From NCBI RefSeq assembly GCF_019249795.2, contig NZ_CP156891.1, positions 3,008,001 through 3,072,000 of the forward strand: a stretch of 64,000 nucleotides of DNA. Reading direction: 5' to 3'. Below are positions 16,079 through 24,226 of the stretch, one piece after another. A program made the translations under genes and the position numbers. This DNA is from Segatella copri. Lineage in GTDB: Bacteria; Bacteroidota; Bacteroidia; Bacteroidales; Bacteroidaceae. The notes beneath the pieces are model-generated. The model saw nothing but the letters and a program-made list of their open reading frames with translations, did no database searches and was not told where the DNA came from. The first letter of the stretch is position 1. Each line of letters starts with the position of its first letter.

Positions 16079-17227
16079 ATGAAAGCACAGCAAAGAATAT
16101 TTTTTGATTTTTTACGATTCTGCATAGGAGCGACGACTGAGGGGATTCCTGAGTCTGTGAAGGATGCTGATTGGGGTGTATTGTATGGTATTGCCAAAAA
16201 ACAGGCATTGATAGGGGTACTGTTTCATGGAATTCAACAGTTGCCAAAAGAATTGGCTCCTGATGGAGACTTGCTGATGACATGGATGGGAATGGCGCAG
16301 AGGATTAAGCAGCAGAATATGTGTTTGTTTATTGATTCGGCAAAGGTTTGCAAAAACTTCAAGGATGCAGGATTCCGAAATTGTATCCTGAAAGGGCAAG
16401 GTAATGCGCTACTCTATCCCAATCCTTATATGCGCACACCAGGAGATATAGATATTTACCTCAATGGTGGCAGAAAACGTATAATGGAGTATGTTGACAA
16501 GGTTTGTCCGAATCAAGTGATGCGCTATCATCATGTGGATTTTCCAGTGATGAAGACTCCGATAGAGGTGCATTTCACACCTTCGTATATGTTTTGCCCT
16601 TGTCATAATCGCAGGATGCAGAAGTGGTTTGGCAAGGTGATGGACTTGCAATGCTCGAATGTGGTAACATTGCCTGATGGATATGGGGAGATTACCGTAC
16701 CTACCCTTTCTTTCAATGTTGTTTATATTCTTTCGCATCTGTATAGGCATGTATTTACGGAGGGAATCGGGTTGAGACAACTTCTCGATTATTATTTTGT
16801 TGTTGTGAAGTGGCACACGGATCTCACTGATCTCACTGATTTAGATTCAAAGGATTTGGCTGCGTTGCAGCGGGATTTGAAATGGTTGGGATTTTGGAAG
16901 TTTGCAGGTGCTGTGATGTATGTGCTGCATGAGGTGTTTGGATTGGAAGAGGAGAAAATGATTGCTCCGATTAATGAGAAGGAAGGTGCATTCCTTCTTG
17001 ATGAGATTATGCGAGGTGGTAACTTCGGACAGTATGATGACAGGCTTGGGGATAAGACTGGCGAAGGCAAGGTGCACCGATACTTCCGTATGTCGCTAAG
17101 GAATATGCGTTTTGTGAAGCATTATTCAAGTGAGGCATTGTGTGAGCCGCTGTTTAGAACATGGTTCTTCTTTTGGAAGGTGTGGAGTAAAAGTTTGAAC
17201 CAGCTTTTATCCTATTTGTGCATATAA
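16079..17227 (+). CDS. Nucleotidyltransferase-fold protein (NTP_transf_5 type) of the capsule locus
   Basis: A 382-aa protein with the motif LKGQGNALLYPNPYMRTPGD followed by IDIYL (Asp residues at 123 and 125), the metal-binding pattern of the uncharacterised nucleotidyltransferase family often found at the ends of polysaccharide loci. The substrate is not known. An upstream in-frame TTG at 16052 exists, but the ATG at 16079 gives the natural start. In-frame 9-bp repeats (GATCTCACT twice, 16820-16837, then GATTTAGAT) encode TDLTDLTDLDSKDL and look like an inserted simple repeat. The OLD nuclease gene begins 27 bp downstream. Confidence 0.75.
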   Translation: MKAQQRIFFDFLRFCIGATTEGIPESVKDADWGVLYGIAKKQALIGVLFHGIQQLPKELAPDGDLLMTWMGMAQRIKQQNMCLFIDSAKVCKNFKDAGFRNCILKGQGNALLYPNPYMRTPGDIDIYLNGGRKRIMEYVDKVCPNQVMRYHHVDFPVMKTPIEVHFTPSYMFCPCHNRRMQKWFGKVMDLQCSNVVTLPDGYGEITVPTLSFNVVYILSHLYRHVFTEGIGLRQLLDYYFVVVKWHTDLTDLTDLDSKDLAALQRDLKWLGFWKFAGAVMYVLHEVFGLEEEKMIAPINEKEGAFLLDEIMRGGNFGQYDDRLGDKTGEGKVHRYFRMSLRNMRFVKHYSSEALCEPLFRTWFFFWKVWSKSLNQLLSYLCI

Positions 17228-17254
17228 ACAATAAAACTAAAATCAAACAAGTCT

Positions 17255-19423
17255 ATGAAAATAAAAGAAATAATAGTAGAAAATTTCCGACTCTTGAAAG
17301 AATTCAGATTGGAGTTGGAAGATGATCTGTCTCTTCTCATTGGTAAGAACAATGTTGGAAAGACTTCTCTCTTGGTTGTTCTTGACAAGTTTTTAAATTA
17401 TGGAGAGACCAAGAAATTTCAATACAATGATTTCAATTTGGATTTTAGAACGGAATTGAAAGAATTGATAGAAAATGAAAAACTCGAACAGAAAGATTAT
17501 GAAGAATTAGGTATTCGTCTTCGTTTGTTGATAGAGTATAATGATAAGGATGACTTGGAATATATCAGTCCCATCCTTATGGACTTGGATGTTGCAAATA
17601 ACTTCTTGGGGCTTGGATTTGATTATACATTATCATACGACATGTATTTGAATCTTAGAGAAGCTTATCAAACTTTTGAGAACCACGAAAAAGAAAAGGA
17701 AGCAAAATCTCGTGAGAAGGAAGGGCAATATGTTGCTAAGACACTTGACGATTTCTTGGATTCAAAGCAGTCTTTATATTTCTTTCTGATAAGAAAATCT
17801 ATTCATATTAATAAGGATACAGAATCTTTTGAGGAAGAGAATTATATTAATTTGAAAGATGTAACAAACTTCAATCTTAAAGATGTTGTGAATTTCCAAT
17901 ACATCAACGCAAAAAGGAATGTTGACAATAAAGAGGTTGATAAGACCTTATCCACACAAACATCTGAATTGTATAAAGTTCAAGAAACTGATGACAAGCA
18001 ACAAGAAGCTATAGAACAATTTCAAGATAGATTAAAAGATACGGACGTTGTTCTTTCTTCTGTTTATGACAAGATGTTTGCGGATATTATTAATAAGGTG
18101 AAAACGTTTGGTGGTATGTCAAAAAATGAAACTATCATAAAGGTGGTTTCTTCTTTGCAACATAGAGAATTATTGAAAGGTAACACAACTGTCGTTTATC
18201 AACAGGCAGATAAGAAACTGCCAGAAAACTATAATGGCCTTGGTTATATGAATTTGATTTCGATGATATTTGACATCGATCTCATTATTAAGAAGATGCA
18301 AAGGAACAAAGAACGTAAGCCTGCAGATATTAATTTGCTGTTTATAGAGGAACCTGAGGCACATACTCATCCACAGATGCAATATGTTTTCATCAAAAAT
18401 ATCAAGGAATTGCTGAAACAAGGAATTTTGCATAAAGATGGGATTTCTCGCAAGTTGCAATATATTGTTAGCTCTCACTCTGCTCATATCGTGGCTGATT
18501 GTGATTTTAACGATATAAAATACATGGTGCATTCTCAGAAGAATGGAATCTTTGAGAAAAACAGTGTAATTGCCAAAAATATGAAGGATTTGCAAAAGGA
18601 ATATGAGGGTGACGCAGAATACAAACAATACTTCGCATTTCTAAAGCAATATCTTACGTTGAATAGAAGTGAATTGTTCTTTGCTGACAAAGCTATTTTT
18701 ATAGAGGGTGACACAGAGAGGATACTACTTCCAGCTATGATGAAGATGATAGATGAGGAACATGAACCTGAAGAAAATGAAAATTATCTCTTGTCGCAGA
18801 ATGTATCAATTATTGAGGTTGGAGCGTATTCACATATTTTCGAAAAGTTCATGAGATTTATTGGACTCAGAAAATGTTTAATAATAACAGATTTAGACTG
18901 TTGTAAACCTGTGGAGAAAACTGACAAAAATGGTAGAAAGACAACAAAATATGAAAAAGCCCCATATGATGTAACTGATGATAACATGGTAACATCTAAT
19001 GCCTCTATCAAGTCTTTCTTGAAAATCAGCAGTATTAAAGACATTCTTTCAGATGTACCTGTGAAACTTTCTTGGGATGATGCAGCCATCTGTTGGAAAC
19101 GAAACAACAATGGAAACCTTATGATAGCTTTTCAATATGGTAAGAAAGGAGCATACCAACCTCGTAGTTTTGAGGATGCTTTCTTTTCTGAAAATAAGGA
19201 ATTCATAACATCAAACTCATTTTCGTCATTAGACCCGGAATGTGTTGAAAAATTCCAAGAAGACAACAATCCTTATGAATTAGCACAAAATGGTGTAAAC
19301 GGTAAGTCTTCTTTGGCGATAGAAATTCTGCTCCATGGTAATACTGAGACAAATCCAGAAAATGGTCACTGGAATATACCTAATTACATTAAAGAAGGAT
19401 TGTTATGGCTGAGGAAAGATTAA
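17255..19423 (+). CDS. OLD-family ATPase/TOPRIM endonuclease (GajA-like)
   Basis: A 722-aa protein. The N-terminal ABC-type ATPase half has Walker A GKNNVGKTS (residues 30-38) and the Walker B segment LLFIEEPEAHTHP (Glu pair at 365-366), split by a long charged helical insertion. The C-terminal half is a TOPRIM nuclease domain with FIEGDTERILLP (Glu near 484), VGAYSH and ITDLDCC (Asp 546 and 548). This is the layout of OLD family nucleases and of GajA of the Gabija anti-phage system. It is longer than typical GajA (about 580 aa). It overlaps a UvrD-like helicase gene by 19 bp, the pairing expected for class 2 OLD/Gabija. No promoter is evident in the 27-bp gap upstream. Confidence 0.85.
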   Translation: MKIKEIIVENFRLLKEFRLELEDDLSLLIGKNNVGKTSLLVVLDKFLNYGETKKFQYNDFNLDFRTELKELIENEKLEQKDYEELGIRLRLLIEYNDKDDLEYISPILMDLDVANNFLGLGFDYTLSYDMYLNLREAYQTFENHEKEKEAKSREKEGQYVAKTLDDFLDSKQSLYFFLIRKSIHINKDTESFEEENYINLKDVTNFNLKDVVNFQYINAKRNVDNKEVDKTLSTQTSELYKVQETDDKQQEAIEQFQDRLKDTDVVLSSVYDKMFADIINKVKTFGGMSKNETIIKVVSSLQHRELLKGNTTVVYQQADKKLPENYNGLGYMNLISMIFDIDLIIKKMQRNKERKPADINLLFIEEPEAHTHPQMQYVFIKNIKELLKQGILHKDGISRKLQYIVSSHSAHIVADCDFNDIKYMVHSQKNGIFEKNSVIAKNMKDLQKEYEGDAEYKQYFAFLKQYLTLNRSELFFADKAIFIEGDTERILLPAMMKMIDEEHEPEENENYLLSQNVSIIEVGAYSHIFEKFMRFIGLRKCLIITDLDCCKPVEKTDKNGRKTTKYEKAPYDVTDDNMVTSNASIKSFLKISSIKDILSDVPVKLSWDDAAICWKRNNNGNLMIAFQYGKKGAYQPRSFEDAFFSENKEFITSNSFSSLDPECVEKFQEDNNPYELAQNGVNGKSSLAIEILLHGNTETNPENGHWNIPNYIKEGLLWLRKD

Positions 19424-21348
19424 AGGATGAATTGGCTCAAATAACTGAGTACATCCAACAAGGACACAATTTTTTGTTGAGTGGCGGCGCTGGCAGTGGT
19501 AAAACTTACACACTTGTGGAGGTTGTAAGATGGATTATAGAAAACTATCCATCTTCCTTGGTTGCATGTATAACATATACCAATGCAGCTGTAAAAGAGA
19601 TTGCACAAAGAGTGAATCATGAAAATTTAAGGGTATCAACTATCCACGATTTCCTATGGGACAATATCAAAAATTATCAGAAAGAATTGTGCAATGTGGT
19701 CATTAAACTTCTGAACACTCCCGATTCTGGATTACAAATATCAGGTATGGAAGAAATTCCAACAGACTATTATAGTAACCGAGAAGAGCCTGTTGGTATA
19801 AGTTATCAAGAACATACAAATCTGAAGGAAGGTGTTCTATCGCACGATGAGGTGATAATCGTTGCGCATGAAATGTTCAAGGAATATCCAAAGTTGTCTG
19901 ATATATTGAAGAGCCGTTATCCTTTTATCATGATAGATGAGTATCAAGATACTTTCCCTATGGTGGTAGAGATTATGCTGTCATATTTGAAGCAGTCTGG
20001 CAAAAAATGTATCATTGGTTTCTTCGGTGATGCCATGCAATGTATTTACGATAAAGGTATTGGTGACTTGAATGCTTATAAATATGATGGAAATAAGGGT
20101 GAAGTTTTTGAAGTTCAGAAACTTCAAAACAGGCGCAATCCCCAAATGGTTATTGATTTGGCAAATAAAATCAGAACGGATGGATTGATGCAAGTACCAT
20201 CTGGCGATGTAAAAGCTCCAAATATGAGAGATGGACAGATAAAGGATGGGCAATGCTTGTTTTTGTATACACAAAAGGATGGTGATGTCCTTTCTTTAGT
20301 TAGAAGTTATCTTTCAGAGGAAAAGCAATGGAATTTCCATGATGCAAAAGCGACAAAAGAATTAAATCTTACACATAATCTGATTGCAGGAAAGGCGGGC
20401 TTTTCTACATTGATGGAAATATATAGTGGAGATCCTTTGCTGAAATACATAAAAGGAGGCAAATTACAAACCTGTGTACAATCAAATATTTCTGATGAAG
20501 AAATGTCTGAGATGACATTCGGAGAAATTCTAAAAGCATTATGTGAGAAAGGTGTTGATGAAAAAAGTTACAAGCCTACTCAGGGACAGAAAGATTTCAT
20601 TGATGCCCATATGTCATTGTTTGAGAAAGCTAAAAACTACAATTATTTGGTTTTAAGACGCACCTATGTGGAAAATTCTCAACTTGTTGATGACAAGAAG
20701 CAAAGTGAAGACGAAGAAAGCAAAACAGGTTCTAAACGTTCGCCATTAGTAAAGCATTTGTGTAAGATAGAACAGGCTATACGGTTATTTCAGAATGGAA
20801 ATGTATCTGAATTTTTGAAAGTGACAGGATATACAAGGGAAAGAAGTATTAGAAGCATTGAAGATAAGAAAAAATTGAAGGCTTCTATTGAATCTCTTCA
20901 AAACATAGAGCATAAAACAATTCAAGAAGTAATAGAATTGGCGGATGAGCAAAATATCTGTCTGATAGATGACAAAGTACGGAATTACAAAGAACGTTCC
21001 CCATATATATATGACCGTATGATGGAAGTGCCATACCAAGAGTTTGTTAACCTTTACAATTATCTTGAAGGTCAAACTCCATTTTCAACTCAGCATAGAA
21101 CTAAGGGAGCAGAGTTTGATAATGTGTTAGTGATATTGGACAATGGCAGATGGAACAATTATAATTTCGACAAGTTGTTTACTTCAACCTCTCGTACAGA
21201 AAGTGTTGTTGTTAGAACAGAAAAAATCTTCTATGTATGTTGTACTAGGGCTATGGAACGTTTGGCTGTGTTTTATCACAAGCCTACTAAAAGTGTAATT
21301 GATAAGGCTCAAGAATGGTTTGGAAAAGAAAATGTTGTTGAGCTATGA
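19405..21348 (+). CDS. UvrD-like SF1 helicase (GajB-like partner of the OLD nuclease)
   Basis: A 647-aa SF1 helicase-like ATPase. Visible motifs are Walker A GGAGSGKT (residues 27-34), ITYTNAAVKEIAQRV (motif Ia region), Walker B FIMIDEYQDTF (Asp178-Glu179), GFFGDAMQCIYD (motif III), a GAEFDNVLVI segment and motif VI FYVCCTRAMERL near residue 610. The start lies inside the end of the OLD nuclease gene (19-bp overlap). In Gabija, GajB is proposed to sense DNA ends or processed DNA and activate GajA. This protein is larger than typical GajB (about 500 aa), so it could be a related but distinct OLD-helicase system. Confidence 0.83.
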   Translation: MAEERLKDELAQITEYIQQGHNFLLSGGAGSGKTYTLVEVVRWIIENYPSSLVACITYTNAAVKEIAQRVNHENLRVSTIHDFLWDNIKNYQKELCNVVIKLLNTPDSGLQISGMEEIPTDYYSNREEPVGISYQEHTNLKEGVLSHDEVIIVAHEMFKEYPKLSDILKSRYPFIMIDEYQDTFPMVVEIMLSYLKQSGKKCIIGFFGDAMQCIYDKGIGDLNAYKYDGNKGEVFEVQKLQNRRNPQMVIDLANKIRTDGLMQVPSGDVKAPNMRDGQIKDGQCLFLYTQKDGDVLSLVRSYLSEEKQWNFHDAKATKELNLTHNLIAGKAGFSTLMEIYSGDPLLKYIKGGKLQTCVQSNISDEEMSEMTFGEILKALCEKGVDEKSYKPTQGQKDFIDAHMSLFEKAKNYNYLVLRRTYVENSQLVDDKKQSEDEESKTGSKRSPLVKHLCKIEQAIRLFQNGNVSEFLKVTGYTRERSIRSIEDKKKLKASIESLQNIEHKTIQEVIELADEQNICLIDDKVRNYKERSPYIYDRMMEVPYQEFVNLYNYLEGQTPFSTQHRTKGAEFDNVLVILDNGRWNNYNFDKLFTSTSRTESVVVRTEKIFYVCCTRAMERLAVFYHKPTKSVIDKAQEWFGKENVVEL

Positions 21349-21377
21349 TGAATGGGTAACAAGAAAAATACATTGTA

Positions 21378-22655
21378 ATGGAAAATCACAACCAACATAA
21401 ACGTTATCGATGGTATCTCCAGTTTGACGAGATTACTTGGCTAGCTTCATCCGCAGATGAGTGTCCTCCGTTCGTTAATGAGGAGAACAAAGAGGCATGG
21501 AGAAGATACTTGAACAAAGTCATCAAGAATCATCTTAAAGAGGAGGCGATGAAGACTCCTGAGTTTAAAGATGTAGAACTTAGAATCAGAGAGGAGAAGT
21601 TCTTACGCATCCAATGGGACGAGAAGCAGAAGCGGATGCGTGAGGTGGAGCATTATCGCAGACAGATGGAGCGACCGAAGATAGATTTTGTACCTCGTGG
21701 TTTAGCAGTGAATTATGAGGAGGCGTATGGAAAGTATTTCATGCAGGAAGTGACATTCAAGCCAAAGGACAATGAGGACTTTATGCATCAGTTGCGCCTG
21801 TTGGAGCGTTGGCACAAGAAATCCATACCACAGATATTAGCTAAGAATCGTCCTGATGCGGCTTTTGCCATTGCAAAGGGATTGTGTGAACATCTTCCAT
21901 TGCTGATTAACCGTGATGACATAGCGGAACTGATTGGTGAATATAAGTCGAGAATCGGTAAGTTGGTGTTGGCAAGTTACACAGCATTGGTGGAGACGGT
22001 GAAGGCTTGGAACAATGAGACAATACGCCAAGAGGTTTGTAGGTTTATCTTGTTGCATTCAAAGGAATACAGAAACTTCCGTGGCTTGGAAAAGAAATTG
22101 CTCGCCTTGGTTCCTGCGGCTCCTTTCAATGGTGAAACAGTGGCTGTAGAGCGAGAAATGAATGAGGAGGAAGAGCGTGAGGCAAGACGCATAGCTCTTC
22201 AAAAAGAGCGAGAGGAAAAGGAACGAATGGAAGCAGAGAAAGAGGCACGGTCTGTCATTCCATTGAATGAGGATTATGAGAGTCGTATCTTCAACAGTAG
22301 AAATATTGGTTGGGATTGTGATTTGATATGGCAGTTGATGCTTGAAGAGAATAGAAAGATTGAGCGGTTGATTGCCAAGGGTCAGTATATGGATGCTGCA
22401 TTGATGTTTATGCAAATGACGAAATCCATGTGTAGGCATTTTGTCATGGATGAGCATTATAACTATTTTGATGACATGTATAGTCCTGAGTATGCTGTCA
22501 ATGATATGCTGAGAGTTTTTCATGGGCTTGCTGCAGATGGCAGATTGCCAGAAGACGTGAAGGAGTATCTTCACAAAGCATGGAAGGAAATAGAAGATAC
22601 GGAATGCTATAAGGATTATGGTATGCCGAGAAAGGATTTTGAATCTATCGTATGA
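21378..22655 (+). CDS. Helical protein of unknown function encoded upstream of the helicase trio
   Basis: A 425-aa soluble, highly charged and mostly helical protein. A short segment near residues 255-285 (EEEEREARRIALQKEREEKE) is a probable coiled coil. The part before it and the part after it look like helical repeats with Trp and Leu heptads. I recognise no catalytic motif or family. It starts 29 bp after the OLD-helicase pair and its stop overlaps the first SF2 helicase start by 4 bp, so it is most likely a partner of the helicases. A scaffold or regulatory role is possible but unsupported by motifs. Confidence 0.65.
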   Translation: MENHNQHKRYRWYLQFDEITWLASSADECPPFVNEENKEAWRRYLNKVIKNHLKEEAMKTPEFKDVELRIREEKFLRIQWDEKQKRMREVEHYRRQMERPKIDFVPRGLAVNYEEAYGKYFMQEVTFKPKDNEDFMHQLRLLERWHKKSIPQILAKNRPDAAFAIAKGLCEHLPLLINRDDIAELIGEYKSRIGKLVLASYTALVETVKAWNNETIRQEVCRFILLHSKEYRNFRGLEKKLLALVPAAPFNGETVAVEREMNEEEEREARRIALQKEREEKERMEAEKEARSVIPLNEDYESRIFNSRNIGWDCDLIWQLMLEENRKIERLIAKGQYMDAALMFMQMTKSMCRHFVMDEHYNYFDDMYSPEYAVNDMLRVFHGLAADGRLPEDVKEYLHKAWKEIEDTECYKDYGMPRKDFESIV

Positions 22656-24223
22656 AAGAAATCAGGCTTTTTGATTATCAACAAGAGATGTTGGAGAACA
22701 TCACTGAGGTGTTTTCCGCTGCAGTCTTTGACTCTGTTCTCTATAATGAGAAGAGAAAAAGGGTGAATGTGGGGAGTTCGGTGATGGTGCAGATGCCTAC
22801 GGGGACTGGTAAGACCTACGTGATGGCGGCTGTGGTGAGATGGTTCTTGGAGACTTATTCCAAGGGAGAGGTATGGCTGATTGCGCATCGTAAGGAACTG
22901 GTGGAGCAGATGGAACGGACGCTCGACCGCTTTGCTTTGGATTATGGTGAGAAGGATGATGAACTGACGGCAAAGGTGAGGATAAGGGTGTTGTCCATCC
23001 AATGGCTCACAAGAAACATTGGGGACTTGGAAAAGAATGGTTTTAGGCCGGGTCTGATTATCGTGGATGAAGCCCACCACTCCCTTGCCACTTCTTATCA
23101 GGATGTGTTTATCCGAAACCACAAAGCCTTGAAGATTGGCATGACGGCAACGCCTTGTCGCATGAAGCAAGCATCTTTTGGCACGTTGTTCAGCCGTTTG
23201 ATTACTTCGCCTTCAACAAGGGATTTTATTATGCGTGGGTATTTGGCTTCTTATAACTATGTGGTTATCGGGATGAAATCTACTGACCAGCAGATTATCA
23301 ATCAATTGAAAGGACGTGGCAGTGACGGTGATTATTCCATTAAGGAAATGGATGAGAAACTGAATATTCCGCCTGCTATTCGGCGACTCTATAATAGTGT
23401 GATGAAGTATGCTGCTGGCAAGAAAGGTATCGTATATGCCATCGACATCGACCATGCCAAGGCGATAGCAGAGTGTTACAACGCGCTTGGCATCAAGGCG
23501 GTGGCGTTGGACAGTAAGACGGCTGCCAAGACGAGAAAGAAAGCGGTGGAGGCTTTTAGGGAAGGAGAATTGGATTGCTTGGTGAACGTGAACCTCTTTG
23601 ACGAGGGGTTTGACTGTCCTGACGTGGAGTATATCCAGATGGCTCGACCAACACTGTCGCTTGCCAAATATCTCCAGATGGTGGAGCGTGGACTGCGCAT
23701 CAATAAGAAAGCCCCGAAGAAGGTGTGCATGATTATTGATAATGTGGGTAACTATCGGAAATTTGGATTGCCTGACAGGTATCGTGATTGGGATGCCATG
23801 TTTGAGGGTGATATGCCTGGCAAGGGTGCGGTGCCGTCATACGTGAAGAAAGTCAATTGTATCATTGCCGTGGATGATGAGATGATGATGGTGAAAGAGG
23901 CTGAGACTGGCAGGAAGAAGATGACGGCTGAGGAGTTGAGGACGTTCAAGGAGAACATCGTGCCGTTTGAGGTTAAGGGTGAATGGAGAATGGGACTGAA
24001 ATCGGGCGATGAAATCGTGTTGCCGCCTATCTATTCTTACATTTCCGATTTCAAAGGTATCTATGCGGTCTTTCATCCTGCCAATAATCATATGGTGTCG
24101 GGAATTATCGACAAATATGGGTATGTGATTGTTCCTGCAGAATACAGGGGATTCCATTTCATCAATAGGTATTCTGTATTGGGTATCAAGGATAATGGAA
24201 GTACGGAAAGGATTATGCTGTAA
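22652..24223 (+). CDS. SF2 DEAH-type helicase, first of three tandem paralogues (motif VI variant)
   Basis: A 523-aa SF2 helicase of the SSL2/COG1061 type. It has a Q-like LFDYQQEML start, Walker A MPTGTGKT (residues 48-55), DEAHH (Asp139), GMTATPCRM (motif III) and a C-terminal RecA domain with NLFDEGFDCPDV and motif VI. Motif VI reads QMVERGLRI: Glu345 replaces the Gly present in both sister helicases (QMVGRGLR). That Gly is nearly invariant, so activity may be altered. The last 130 residues contain PPIYSYISDFKGIYAVF and GIIDKYGYVIVPAEY, which resemble WG-type beta repeats. It overlaps the 425-aa gene by 4 bp. Confidence 0.85.
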   Translation: MKEIRLFDYQQEMLENITEVFSAAVFDSVLYNEKRKRVNVGSSVMVQMPTGTGKTYVMAAVVRWFLETYSKGEVWLIAHRKELVEQMERTLDRFALDYGEKDDELTAKVRIRVLSIQWLTRNIGDLEKNGFRPGLIIVDEAHHSLATSYQDVFIRNHKALKIGMTATPCRMKQASFGTLFSRLITSPSTRDFIMRGYLASYNYVVIGMKSTDQQIINQLKGRGSDGDYSIKEMDEKLNIPPAIRRLYNSVMKYAAGKKGIVYAIDIDHAKAIAECYNALGIKAVALDSKTAAKTRKKAVEAFREGELDCLVNVNLFDEGFDCPDVEYIQMARPTLSLAKYLQMVERGLRINKKAPKKVCMIIDNVGNYRKFGLPDRYRDWDAMFEGDMPGKGAVPSYVKKVNCIIAVDDEMMMVKEAETGRKKMTAEELRTFKENIVPFEVKGEWRMGLKSGDEIVLPPIYSYISDFKGIYAVFHPANNHMVSGIIDKYGYVIVPAEYRGFHFINRYSVLGIKDNGSTERIML

Positions 24224-24226
24224 ATC

